A DNA stretch of 64,000 nt from Tanypteryx hageni (taxonomy: Eukaryota > Arthropoda > Insecta > Odonata > Petaluridae). This document shows positions 22,701-32,540 of the stretch, one piece after another; the stretch's first letter is position 1, and each line of letters opens with the position of its first letter. The stretch spans positions 53,629,370-53,693,369 of the forward strand of contig CM054117.1 of NCBI GenBank assembly GCA_028673005.1. The letters are read 5' to 3'. The translations under genes and the position numbers were made by a program. The notes under the pieces are model-generated. The model had not been told where the DNA came from and made no database searches. It saw nothing but the letters and a program-made list of their open reading frames with translations.

Positions 22701-23005
22701 TAGGAGAGATCAAGGGTAGAGCGCGGGGGGGAATTCTAGTTCGAGATTGTGCGAGTTACGGAGAGAGAGGCAAAAGAACGTTTTGAACGGTTGGGCGGGT
22801 TGAGGCTGGTTAGAAAATTGAGAGAAAAATAGAACAGTTAAGGGCAGAGGAAATTGCGAGGGGAAGCGAAGTGCAGAATGTGGAAGAAAGAGGGAAGACT
22901 TGGATACCACAGCGATAATTGTAGAATTTGTTTGTCGGTATGTTGGATATAGGTGGACCTCTGTAACTTTCACTCATGTTATTATGTACCTGTCATTCAC
23001 TAGAG

Positions 23006-23281
23006 CTACATTAGGCTTTATGTAACACTGTGCGGGCCACGTGTGACCTCTTAAATGACTGATCAGCTGTGTATGCTTGCTAGTTTTGAGTATTTTCAAG
23101 ATTGTTTAATATGTCTTACTCCTATATTTGAAGTATATCACGTCCTCGTACGCGATAAATTTCGTTTAGATGTCATAAAGGATATTTAATGGAACCAATT
23201 GGATCAAATATATCAATATGCATATATGAAAGAAATTTGTTTGGTAAGGCGGATCTGCGGGCCGTAATTTTGGGACCCCTG
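23006..23281. mobile_element. hAT-type MITE inserted in repeat R1
   Basis: The right end, CGGGCCGTAATTTTGGGACCCCTG, is a standard hAT terminus when reversed (CAGGGGTCCCAAAATTACGG). The left end (CTACATTAGG … TGCGGGCCACGTGTG) is more decayed but keeps the 'GCGGGCCACnTG' subterminal stretch. The flanking words CACTAGAG (22998-23005 and 23282-23289) are identical, giving a perfect 8-bp duplication. The duplicated word is itself the start of dispersed repeat R1, which continues on the right. Confidence 0.8.
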
Positions 23282-23355
23282 CACTAGAGAACTATCGAGC
23301 TTGTTTTTGACTTAAAACAAATTCAGTAATAACCACTTGATTATAAAAAATTGAA
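23282..23355 (+). repeat. Dispersed repeat R1, copy c
   Basis: Reads CACTAGAGAACTATCGAGC, then AAAACAAATTCAGTAATAAC, then CACTTGATTATAAAAAATTGA. It shares the order of conserved words with copies b and d. Its left edge is interrupted by the hAT MITE at 23006-23281. Confidence 0.65.
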
Positions 23356-24588
23356 CCCAATAGCCATAAAAAGCTGGCCATTGGAGTTAGCAATATGTAT
23401 TTACTTTTTTTTCAATATGTGATACTTACTAGCTTATTCTTGAATTTCTTTACTCTGTCATTATTTGAGACGGAATGATTTGAAGTCAGTCTTTTAAATG
23501 ACGTCTTAGAATTTTCAATGACTTTCGGCTAAGTAAACATGTTATGTTTTTCTAATCTAACGTATAAACAGACTTGGTAGGATTCGATTTAAATCGATAA
23601 ATGTCAATAAACATCGAATTTTAAAAACAGTTAAATTCGACGAAAATGAATTGTCGTCGTTAAGTGTAGATTTTCACCACTACATTTTCTACGAAGTTTA
23701 TGCGTCATGATTTTCAATTTTTGTTTTCCGCTCTCAAACTTAACATATTTCACCATCAAACATTCAAAACGGAGGAGACAGTCTGTATTTGTCATACCAA
23801 ATTTTGTCGTACAACATTCGGAATTTGCTTTATAATGTCGCTTATGTCACCGTCTTAAGGGCACATATTGAGCAGCCGTGGGATCCAAAGGTAAGGGACA
23901 AAATATTATGATCGGTTTATTGAACTTTTTCTTTACCCTCGGCTGGATCTGTTAATCCCTACGCACTTTGGACTCCATTTACCGAAAGTCGGGGGACCTC
24001 TATTGCGTCTTCTGCGCGACAAGAGGCGAAATGAAAGGTTTCCCAGGACTGATAAATGAGTACCGATCGTCAGAGGGCCCTATTGCGTTTCCAAAGCACC
24101 CTGTCATAAAATCTATATAATCCATCTGAGAGAAAAAGTGTGTACCCCCCCCCTTGCTTAGTTCCTTTTACATTGTTGTTGTGTGATCATCGTTCCATAT
24201 ACGCACTCAGGACTTTTATCCGCATTCATAGTCGTTTGTTAATCAAAAAGGTGTGATATTTTTCGTCAAAATATTCATTCATACATTAGATTGTGCATTA
24301 TATTCACGTCACATTAATTTTCTCACAGATGATCACGATTTCGTAAGGTGCGCGAATTAAAGTGTAGAATATACTTTCTAATTTGTAGCGAAAAATTAAC
24401 TGTTCCAGATTGGTGGCTGAAGTCAACAACAAAATATTCATCAAAATATAGATAATAGCAAATAAAGCAGCATAAAAGAAGCTTTATTTTTATTGATACA
24501 CTTTTAGTTATAGTTAATTGGAATAAATTCAATTTATAACACTTTACTAGACAAAAATTGATAAAATGTATTAAAATATGCATAGGTA
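23356..24588. other. AT-rich DNA, no feature recognised
   Basis: No TIR pair or coding similarity. A C-run lies near 24146. Confidence 0.4.
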
Positions 24589-24890
24589 TCGCTTTTTAAG
24601 AAATATATACATCGAAAACTAATAAGCCTAATTAAATGTATGAAAATAAACGTTGATATACCTTTTCGATGTTTAGGAAAAATAGATAATGGTAGTGATC
24701 GCTTTTTAGGAAATATTAACGTCGAAAAGTACTAATCCTAGTTAACATGTAATGAAGTAAACGTCGATATTCGTCGCCGATTTTTAGAAAAAATTAAAAG
24801 TCAATTTTAGTCGTCGATTTTTGAGAAAAATGAGCGTCGAAAACTACCAAGCCTGTATGTAAGCGTCGATATTCGTCAAAAATCTCCCGG
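24589..24890. repeat. Imperfect tandem repeat of about 110 bp
   Basis: Units start at 24589, 24699 and 24814, each with TCGCTTTTTAAGAAA- or TCGATTTTTGAGAAA-like words. Each is followed by a CGAAAACTAATAAGCCTA-like segment and an AAACGTYGATAT segment. Unit lengths are about 110, 115 and 77 bp (the last truncated). Within a unit, a second CGATNTTTAGRAAAAAT word suggests each unit is an older half-unit duplication. It is AT-rich and has no open frame. Confidence 0.75.
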
Positions 24891-25513
24891 GAAAATAAAC
24901 ATTAAATATTGCCTCCAGGAATTTCTGCGATCATTACGAGGATTTTTTCCGGTAATATAATTAACTAAGACATCTAGAAGAGTTCTTTAGGGTTCTCTCA
25001 GCTATCTCCATGATTAGTTTTTCTTTCTTTTTAGTATCGTAAATGTTTCCATACGTGTCTCATGATCAGAGGGTAGGAGAATGATCTTTTTCATCCTTTT
25101 TTTAATGTTGCACGTAAGCATGCGAATGCCATAAAATTATGATGGGAAATTCAATAACGAAACATCCTCTTTGAAGACACGACGTACACGCCACACTTTC
25201 AATAAAGTAATAAAATAAAGCTTAACCCGCGGTAAATATTGGATGATTTTATTCTCCGAGGTTTTTCTGCTTTCTTTTGATCGTCGGGGATATTTTTTCG
25301 CATTGTTAATGTGCCCGAGATAATTGTGTCGTATTTCATGAAGTCTTTTCGATATAAATGTATATATATATATATATGTGTATGTTAGCGGTTTTCTTAA
25401 ATATTGAGGCGGTGAACCATAAATTTATTAGAACTTCCATTTTACAGGCTTGCGGATTTAGGTACAATCGTCTGAATCTCGAGGACGGCACACCGTTTTT
25501 ATCACTCGATCGA
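24891..25513. other. AT-rich spacer with a short (TA)n
   Basis: A (TA)n(TG)n run lies at about 25359-25382. Otherwise nothing is recognised. Confidence 0.4.
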
Positions 25514-25567
25514 CTCTTATTTTGGTTGGAACAATTTTTGAAACGAGAAAAAAAAAAGAAAAAAGTC

Positions 25568-25638
25568 TGCTATGACCGGGAATTGAACCCGGGTCTTCCA
25601 CTTGCCGGGCGGATATTCTACCTCTGAACTATCGTAGC
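25568..25638 (-). tRNA. tRNA-Gly-like sequence, probable pseudogene (left arm)
   Basis: Reverse-complement copy of the tRNA-like core described at 26017-26087, apparently identical over 71 bases. It lies in the left arm of the inverted repeat. The B-box GGTTCAATTCC and the folding stems are intact. It is part of a retroposon and carries the same anticodon-loop anomaly, so I regard it as a SINE head, not a functional gene. Confidence 0.5.
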
Positions 25639-26016
25639 AGAACATTTTCTCTCGTTTCTGAACACGGATGTTTTCCTTGGTGGGACGGGAACTAGCCAAG
25701 CTAGTATCAAACTGCCCCAACAGATGTCCACAAAGAGGATCATCGAAAGAAACTCCTCCCTCTCAAATGGTGAGATTGCCATTTTTTCTCGTTTCAAAAA
25801 TTGTTCCAACTTTCACAGCTTATGCCTGTCTGCATAGGATCTTCGGATCATATCATTCCATCAATTTCATGTTTGGCAATCTCACCATTTGAGAGGGAGG
25901 AGCTTCTTTCGATGATCCTCTTTGAGGACATCTGTTGGGGCAGTTTGATACTAGCTTGGCTAGTTCCCGTCCCACCAAGGAAAACATCCGTGTTCAGAAA
26001 CGAGAGAAAATGTTCT

Positions 26017-26087
26017 GCTACGATAGTTCAGAGGTAGAATATCCGCCCGGCAAGTGGAAGACCCGGGTTCAATTCCCGGTCATAGCA
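26017..26087 (+). tRNA. tRNA-Gly-like sequence, probable pseudogene (right arm)
   Basis: A 71-base cloverleaf can be drawn. The acceptor is GCTACGA with TCATAGC (one mismatch), the D stem GTTC/GAAT, the anticodon stem TCCGC/GTGGA, and the T stem CCGGG/CCCGG with loop TTCAATT. The D arm and the GACCCGGGTTCAATTCCCGG stretch resemble eukaryotic tRNA-Gly. The seven-base anticodon loop CCGGCAA has C in place of the normally invariant U33. At the usual positions it would give anticodon GGC (alanine). That, together with its place inside a dispersed repeat, argues for a tRNA-derived SINE head. Polymerase III transcription from the B-box remains possible. Confidence 0.55.
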
Positions 26088-26187
26088 GACTTTTTTCTCG
26101 TTTCAAAAATTGTTCCAACTTTCACAGCTTATGCCTGTCTGCATAGGATCTTCGGATCATATCATTCCATCAATTTCTTATTTTGGT

Positions 26188-26938
26188 GTTATTATTACTA
26201 AATGAAGGTGACACCGAATAAAACTTTTTCGCTGATATGTTTAGGATTTAGTTCATGCAGGAAATATTTAAATTTTTACCTGAATGCAATGAAGTTTATA
26301 GTTTTCTATAGCATTTTAAAATCACCGCTGAAGATAAGTCACAAAAAAATGTTAAGATTTGCATCTGGCGTTGGTGGATGGATGCCGACTAGAAGCTCTT
26401 TTTTTCAGGTTAACGGCGTATTTTTATTAATATTACACTTTAATTTTTGCGTCCATGGAACCTATGCTGATTAACATAATGATCCCGTTTAGCACAAATT
26501 TCGCTTAACGCGAAATTTTCAGGATCCCATCTGTCGCGTAAAAATCGAAAACTTTTATTTTTTAGGTTATTTTCGGCCACGCTGTTCCATTTCAATGCCC
26601 CATAAGCAAAGCAAGGGCATCTGTGCAGGGCTTCATAAAATCGCATTTTTAAATTACTTAAAATTAAGATAGAAACCCGGGACTGAAAAACTTTTATAGC
26701 TGAAAGAATGAAGTTTATTATTTTTTAAGATGTTTATTAAAAAATGAGATTTTCAACAGTGAAAAGTATCAACTACCATGGCAGCGACTAGGTACTAAGC
26801 TTTTTAAATGGGATTGGTAAAATGTATTGCAATAGCATCTATTTAATGCTTTTACATAGGAAATTGATTTCAACCAACGGTGTATGCATTTTATGAGGTC
26901 AATTTTGAAACATGATATATCGTACTAAATAAAAAACA
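26188..26938. other. AT-rich spacer
   Basis: A short palindrome (AAATTTCGC … GCGAAATTT, about 26497-26518) is present. Nothing else is recognised. Confidence 0.4.
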
Positions 26939-26960
26939 CCCGAAAAGTGGAAGACCCAGG
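26939..26960 (+). mobile_element. Left remnant of the tRNA-Gly-like repeat, cut by a hAT element
   Basis: The words CCCGAAAAGTGGAAGACCC match CCCGGCAAGTGGAAGACCC in the tRNA-like core. The copy stops at the hAT left border and resumes at 29839, where the T-loop and body continue. Sequence further left is too diverged to follow. Confidence 0.65.
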
Positions 26961-29838
26961 TAGAGCCCTGCACGGGTATGATATTTTCCACCCGTACCGG
27001 CAGAATATTATCCCGCTCAGAAGGTCTACTTGTCCGACCCGACCCATATTTTTTAACTGTCTGGTCCTAGAGACACAAATCCGTAGCAAGAAATCGTGAA
27101 AAAATAAAAATATTATTTCTGAGTCAGTCATTTATTTTTTATAAATTAAAATGAAATTCAATTGTACATAAACATTCATTTTTAAGATCGAAAAAATGTA
27201 TTTCAAGTATCTACGATTTATTTTTACAAAAATTTTACAAAATAATTTAATTGAAAAAAGGAAACATTAATCAATAGTACCCTGAGATTTAAAATGACTA
27301 TTTAAAAATAGGACATCATCCACGTTTGCGGAAACTAAACTGTTTCTTCTTTTACTAACAATATGTCCCGCCAATGAAAAACATCTCTCTGATGGAACAC
27401 TGGTCGCTGGTATTGCAAAAATACGATTCGCTAAAATACTTAAATTTGGCAAACAATTGTTTTGATTATCCCACCATTTCATCAAATCAAAATTATTAGT
27501 AATGTTGTCAAATAGTTTTAAGTCAATATATGCAGTCAATTCGTCTGAAGAAATGAAATGAACATTTACTATGTCTGTATCCATAAACTGAACTAACATT
27601 TTATACCTTTTCATCGGTTGTTCTACAAGCGTACACGGATTTTATATCCCATCTCCTTTTTAATGTCATCAATACTTACTTTAACTTTCTCATAGATTTC
27701 ATACTTTTCTTCAGTTTTTAACATTTTCAAACTTTTTAGAAGGGGTGAAGAAAAACAGAAATTTTATGAATGTGCTGAATTTTCACATTTTCTAAATAAT
27801 AAGTTTTACCTGAAGTTTTTAAAAGTTTCATGACGTTAGATTCTGTTGAACCTATTTATAAATGATCGTTTATTTTCCAATGCCACAAGTAAACCAAAAA
27901 TATTGTTGGATATTTTTCGCCTTCCAATTCAATCAATGCTTTCTGGAATGGATTGAGGTATTCTACTAAATCTAATAAATCTTTCTTCTCAACCTCACAA
28001 ATCGTATCACTCATCTTTTTTCAATTAAAATATTGTAAATAACCTCCCAATTTTCAAGTATTGAAGAGATCGTACGAAGAATTGAATTTCAACGTGTCTT
28101 GACGTCTCCTTTCAAAGTAGATTTCAGCGCCTTCAGCGCCTGATTTTTTTAAATATTTCACAAATTTTCTACACTTCTGAATTAAAGCAAATAATAATAT
28201 AATAATATAAAAATATCTACAACATTATTTATTAAGTGTGCTGCAAAACTGATTTTATTGAAAATTTTAAAAGCAGCTTTAATATTTGTTCTACTGTCAC
28301 TGACAAAAATAAAATTCTTCAAGTTACTATAGGCACCGTATTGTTTTAAAATTAGCAACAATTTATTCCTTATATACTCCGCAATTTTCTTTTGGTCAGG
28401 ATCAAGATTTTTGTGCACAGAACACGATTTCATTACATGGCTTTCTTTACATAGTGTAATGTGATCCCTAAATAACTGACATTTTTGTAATTATCTGTCC
28501 ACAAGTCCAACGTGATCCCACCCCCTATTGTACCTATGTAGGAGTTTATTTCTTGAATTAGCTCTTCTCGAGCTTTCTGAGCCACTGAATTTAGATTTCT
28601 CGAAATAGTTGTTGGATGTGGTAGCGCATCTTCTAAGTCAAAATAACATTTTTGATTTTCACTCATTTTCATTATTATTTCTAATAAATTTTTAAACCCA
28701 TCTCCTGACGCTATCTCAAAAGGACTCAAATCTCTAACTACAAGTTCGAGACAGCCATTTAAAACCTTTTTTTTCTTTTTAGTTGATAATTTTGGTAAAT
28801 CGCATTTTTTCGTCACAAGAAAATTTGTGATTTTAGGCACGCCTTCTTCGTTATTTTCACACTTGTGTCACAATAAACATGATGTTCCCAGCTTCCTATT
28901 ATCATAATCGTAAACATTTTTACAGCTTCCTTCTTATCTGATCAGTATTCATTGTTCAAATCTGAAGGGCAGATAAAAGTAATACTTCGATTAAAATTAA
29001 GATTTATAATTGAAAGATGTATTAACTTATAACTGGCAATTTTACATATCGTTCAGTCAGCTGGTATTGGTCCCTTTTAAGGATGCGGTAGATTGATATT
29101 CTGTCACAAAGTCGAGATCACATATAACTCACTAATGTAATTTTATAAAATAACTGTCGTTCCTTTCTCTCGCAAAGTATAAAATAATACAACTCACGCG
29201 ATTATTTGACGAAAAAGTACTATATATTTGAACGTTAAATAACATATAAAGAATGCTGATAGTCACTCTTATATGTAACCACGTCTCTTCAAAAGCGAAT
29301 TCACAAAGATAGATGTTACTTGCATGAATGGCCAAAACCAACTAGTTAAAAGGGAGAGATCTCGCACAAACCAATCCGTCATAATTACATTGTACAACAT
29401 AATCCCCCTATTCACTCTTTCTCATCCCCCTCCCCACATTCTCTTCTACTAAACGTAATCGACAATCGTTTGTCAATTTCAACTTTGTATCTATTTATAT
29501 AATAAAAGGAATCGTTTTTTCGTCAGACACTTTTCTTTACACATGATACACAAAGCCTGCGATCTGCCTACCTGTTTAAATTGCAATTTTGTATCTACCT
29601 ATATAACGCTACTTCTGACCGCGAGGGTGGGTTTTACTAGCAGTAAAAGGCGTGTGAAAGTTCCTGTGCCTACATCAGCGAGGCAAGTTGAATTGGAATT
29701 AAAACTAGTTTTCGTGCCTTTTGTGTCCGAAACCGACCCGTACCCGCATGGAAACACTATATACCCGACCCCACCCGCAACTTTAGCTGCGGGTACCCGC
29801 GGGTCGAGTCGGGTAAACTGCGGGTATTCAGGCCTCTA
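26961..29838 (-). mobile_element. Nearly full-length, decayed hAT transposon
   Basis: The left end is TAGAGCCCTGCACGGGTA. The right end, read inward on the minus strand, is TAGAGGCCTGAATACCCGC, an imperfect inverted repeat. Both subterminal regions are full of ACCCG/CGGGT words (26971-27045 and 29728-29828), typical of transposase binding sites in this group. The interior carries the transposase relic on the minus strand. The flanks GACCCAGG and GACCAGCG both derive from GACCCGGG in the tRNA-like repeat into which it inserted. Length is about 2.88 kb, normal for an autonomous hAT, but the coding region is broken and the copy is presumably dead. Confidence 0.85.
27267..28840 (-). pseudogene. 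hAT-family transposase, broken by frameshifts and stops
   Basis: Reading on the minus strand, the segment from 28840 to 28433 contains GGITLDLWTDNYKNVSYLGI, a conserved part of the hAT catalytic domain. A frameshift at about 28433 leads into a segment (to 28182) with FVSDSRTNIKAAFKIF and AHLINNVVD, the usual hAT 'SD…NI+AA…CxAHxLN' region. Further pieces in shifting frames include KTR followed by TGA (about 28089) where hATs have TRW, YLNPFQKALIELEGEKYPT (about 27900-27990), and FLHPLLKSLKMLKTEEK (about 27690-27760). The last open segment (27614-27267) holds the C-terminal dimerisation region, with IFAIPATSVPSERCFSLAG and SKRRNSL. A BED-type zinc finger expected upstream is not convincing. The order is complete, so a full-length ancestor is clear, but this copy cannot encode an intact protein. 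Confidence 0.9.
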
Positions 29839-29957
29839 GACCAGCGTTCGATTCGCGGTCATAGCAGACTTTTTTCTCGTTTCAAAAATATTCCAACATT
29901 ACAGCTTATTATGCCTGTCTGGATAGGATCTTCAGATCATATTATTCCATCAATATC
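29839..29957 (+). mobile_element. Right part of the tRNA-Gly-like repeat interrupted by the hAT element
   Basis: Starts GACCAGCGTTCGATTCGCGG and continues TCATAGCAGACTTTTTTCTC, then the body words ATGCCTGTCT, ATAGGATCTTC and ATTCCATCAAT. It aligns directly with 26067-26175 of the intact copy, with modest divergence. This places the hAT insertion point in the B-box/T-arm of the tRNA-like head. Confidence 0.8.
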
Positions 29958-31545
29958 TGTCATAGTTGATTTTAATTATCAGCTATTAGGTACTACATAC
30001 GACTAATACCTCTTATATACCCATTGCGCGTAAGCAAGACAAAAATCAGCTTGTATTTCTAGATCCAAATGCAGCTACATACACTGAAAAATGCAAACAT
30101 CCTTAATTCTCGAACAATTCATTTTTATCCTCATTGTGCAAATATGTAAATCGAGAAAATATTTAATTTCATCCGTCCCCAAAATATCCGGTAATAATTA
30201 TCGGATTGATTTTTATTTTATTTCATTATCGCCAGAATAGACTATCATTCGAAATCAAGCGTCATGAACAAATGAGCAAGGAACTTTCATGGAATCGCTA
30301 TAGCCCGAAAACCAATAAGGTAATCTTCGGTCTCGACATCTGTCGGTGGTTTCTCGAACTCATCTCCTCACAATTTCCAATTTACCGCCTGCTTTTGCTT
30401 GCTGTATTACCATGCCTCTCTTTGCTTTTGCGAAAAAAAAATTATGGCCGAATCTTAAAAAGGAGCCGCGGAAGAAGCTCTCCGCTTTTTATCGAACTCG
30501 ACCACCTGTTGTCCCTCAGGAAGTACAAATGGCGAATCTTTTCCGATTTCCGTGTTAGTATAGGAGGAAAGTAAAAAAAAACATTTATCGCCAGCAACTT
30601 TTCTTAGACTGTTTCAGGGGGTTTACAAAAAATACATTCCCTACCTCCTTTATTGCGCAATTACTACGGTTTTACAATGGAGTTTCCTACGTCGAAGCTC
30701 GTTCGGCCATAACCTAGGAGATGTTACGCGTCACGAGTAATCCTCGCAAATTATTCTCCCGATGATGCGAAGGTAAAGATTTTCAGAGAAAATGCGCGCT
30801 CCTAAAGGTTTGAGTCGGGGAAAAAAATTACGACCCTTAATGATGCGGGTAATTAACGCGACGTGAGCAGTTATCGTCTCTTTATCTCCCCCACTGTTTT
30901 CATACCGCTTCGTAGGATGTCGGGGAGTGTCCAGGTGGAAATTAGAATAAGAATAAAGAAATTTCTCCCGCAATTTGTTAAGGCTCGCACTTATGACGGT
31001 GATTTAAGAATCTTTGAAGTATCGACTCGTTTTAACCGGTAAATTCCGACGCTCCTCGTTCCTTTCGCACGCCGTCAAAAAAGAAAGGCTTTCTTTGTTA
31101 AGAGTACGTTTAAGGTAATCCGAGCCAGCGTTTTCAAACTCTTTGGCTTGCGAAACAGTGAAAGCACAATAGTGATTTTAAATATGTTTTATAACTTTTC
31201 CGTAAAAGGATATAGATACGGCGCAGAGTCCAAAAACCGGCAAATATGGGACTTAAGAGTTTGCCGGTTGTGGATTTTTTCCCATTTGCGAATTAATATA
31301 GCCTGGCCGTCAGAAAGTTTTTTATGGCTATCAGAGATGCCTACTGAGTCTCATAGATGTTTATGCGATCTACGTTCACATTTTTCTCGTGCTCCCTGCA
31401 ACCTTAGTAGCAGGTCGCAGCGCATACTGTGAAAAACACTGATCGAAGACTCATTAAGGTTGAAAATTATTTAATACATTCTATAAGGTATTACTTTAGC
31501 AAGTAAACTAAAGATCGCAGATTAAGGCAAAGATGAAGAGAGCGG
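29958..31545. other. No feature recognised
   Basis: Several open frames up to 122 codons (30206-30574) without recognisable similarity. No TIR pair was found. Confidence 0.4.
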
Positions 31546-31682
31546 GCTAATGGAGAGCAAGAGTTGAGGAAGTGGGAGAGACAGGAAGGGGGGAAGGGAG
31601 AGTGAGAAGCAGAAGCGATTGAGGAAGAAACGAACAAAGAATGAAGGAAATAAAGGGAAAAAGAGGGAGGCAGGGATGGTAG
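31546..31682. repeat. Purine-rich tract
   Basis: GA-rich on the plus strand, directly upstream of a tRNA-headed SINE. Confidence 0.65.
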
Positions 31683-31853
31683 AGGGGGTGGCTAGCGCGT
31701 CTGGCTCCCAATGCTAGGGTCGCGGGTTCGAGTCCCGCCTTGGTCATGGTTGTTTCTGAATGTTATTGTTAAACATTGTTAATCGATCGGCCGTAATGGG
31801 CCTCGTGCTGTAAGCCGATTGTATACAAATAAATAAATAAAATAAATAACAAG
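31683..31853 (+). mobile_element. tRNA-derived SINE with (AAAT)n tail
   Basis: A tRNA-like head contains an A-box-like GGTGGCTAGCGCGTCTGG and a strong T arm, CGCGGGTTCGAGTCCCGC (B-box GGTTCGAGTCC). After about 80 bp of unrelated body, including GGGCCTCGTGCTGTAAGCCG, the element ends in AAATAAATAAATAAAATAAATAAC. Head, body and an A-rich simple-repeat tail in this order are the standard SINE layout. No acceptor-stem partner is visible at the 5' side, so it is not a functional tRNA gene. The minus-strand open frame across it (31547-31747) is the usual translation artefact of a tRNA-like T arm. Confidence 0.8.
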
Positions 31854-32279
31854 ATGATCCAAACAGAACTTATGATACCTACTTTCCATTTAATCATTTA
31901 TTTAATACTTATATTGCCTTTAATGGCTTTAAAGTCATCGCGGATATTCAGCTCTTTGTGTTCCCAAATTTCATAATTTAGCTTTAAAAATACTATAAAT
32001 ACATTCGAACGGAATATTAAACTGATCACGCGTATTTGTGCGGCAAAAATAACGCGTGTACATATTAGATTGTACCGAATCTGAGCCCAACAATAGTCGC
32101 TGCTATGGCAACACTCTCGTAAAGAGCGATAAAAACTGCTAAATCGCCCGTATTTACGTGAAATTCTAAGAAATACAATCGATAAGCAAAATTCTACGAT
32201 AAACATTATAATCTTCATTCTTTTACTCAGAGAATAGTACAAAAGCCGCTCCGATATTACAATTCTAATACATTTTAAT
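31854..32279. other. AT-rich spacer
   Basis: Only a 114-codon minus-strand frame (31898-32242) without recognisable similarity. Confidence 0.4.
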
Positions 32280-32540
32280 GTGCAAGAGAAAATTACCCTG
32301 CACGATGGATTTCAGATTTCCCATGTAAATCAAATGGGAAGGATAATCCATGGAATCGAACCCGGGACTTCAATATTCGAAAGAAAAACCATCCTCGAAG
32401 CTCGGCCCATGTATCAAGAGATTTCCACCAAGTTTCATGAAAATCGGTCAATTGGTTCAAAGGTTAATAGGGGGGACGGACAGACAGACAGACAACGACA
32501 AAACTATAAGCCTATTTCCATTCTGGAAAGTAGGCTAAAA
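32280..32540 (-). repeat. Interspersed repeat with B-box and GACAGACAGA tract
   Basis: On the plus strand a TGGAATCGAACCCGGGAC word is a perfect tRNA B-box in reverse (GGTTCGATTCC on the minus strand). About 100 bp later come CCAAGTTTCATGAAAATCGG and GGACGGACAGACAGACAGAC. Sequences combining these last two motifs are common in arthropod interspersed repeats, but I cannot decide between LINE-, SINE- and Helitron-related origin. The 95-codon frame through it is not a gene. Confidence 0.55.

Larger units (their letters stand above)
25514..26187. mobile_element. Inverted dimer of a tRNA-Gly-like retroposon with 12-bp TSD
   Basis: The block has three parts. A minus-strand copy (left arm, 25524-25781) is followed by a 92-bp plus-strand body segment (25782-25873), then a full plus-strand copy (right arm from 25874, whole unit to about 26175). 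The two arms are near-identical over about 250 bp; I see two substitutions and one 10-base A-rich length difference. The 12-bp word TCTTATTTTGGT occurs at both outer edges (25514-25525 and 26176-26187). This is the expected product of target-primed reverse transcription with twin priming on a dimeric transcript. The left flank is joined to an internal RNA position, and the RNA 5' end (TGGCAATCTCACC) lies at the inner junction. Confidence 0.8.

Noticed and set aside
31686..31746. Functional tRNA gene
   Set aside because: Strong B-box but no matching 5' acceptor strand; followed by an unrelated body and an (AAAT)n tail, so it is a SINE.
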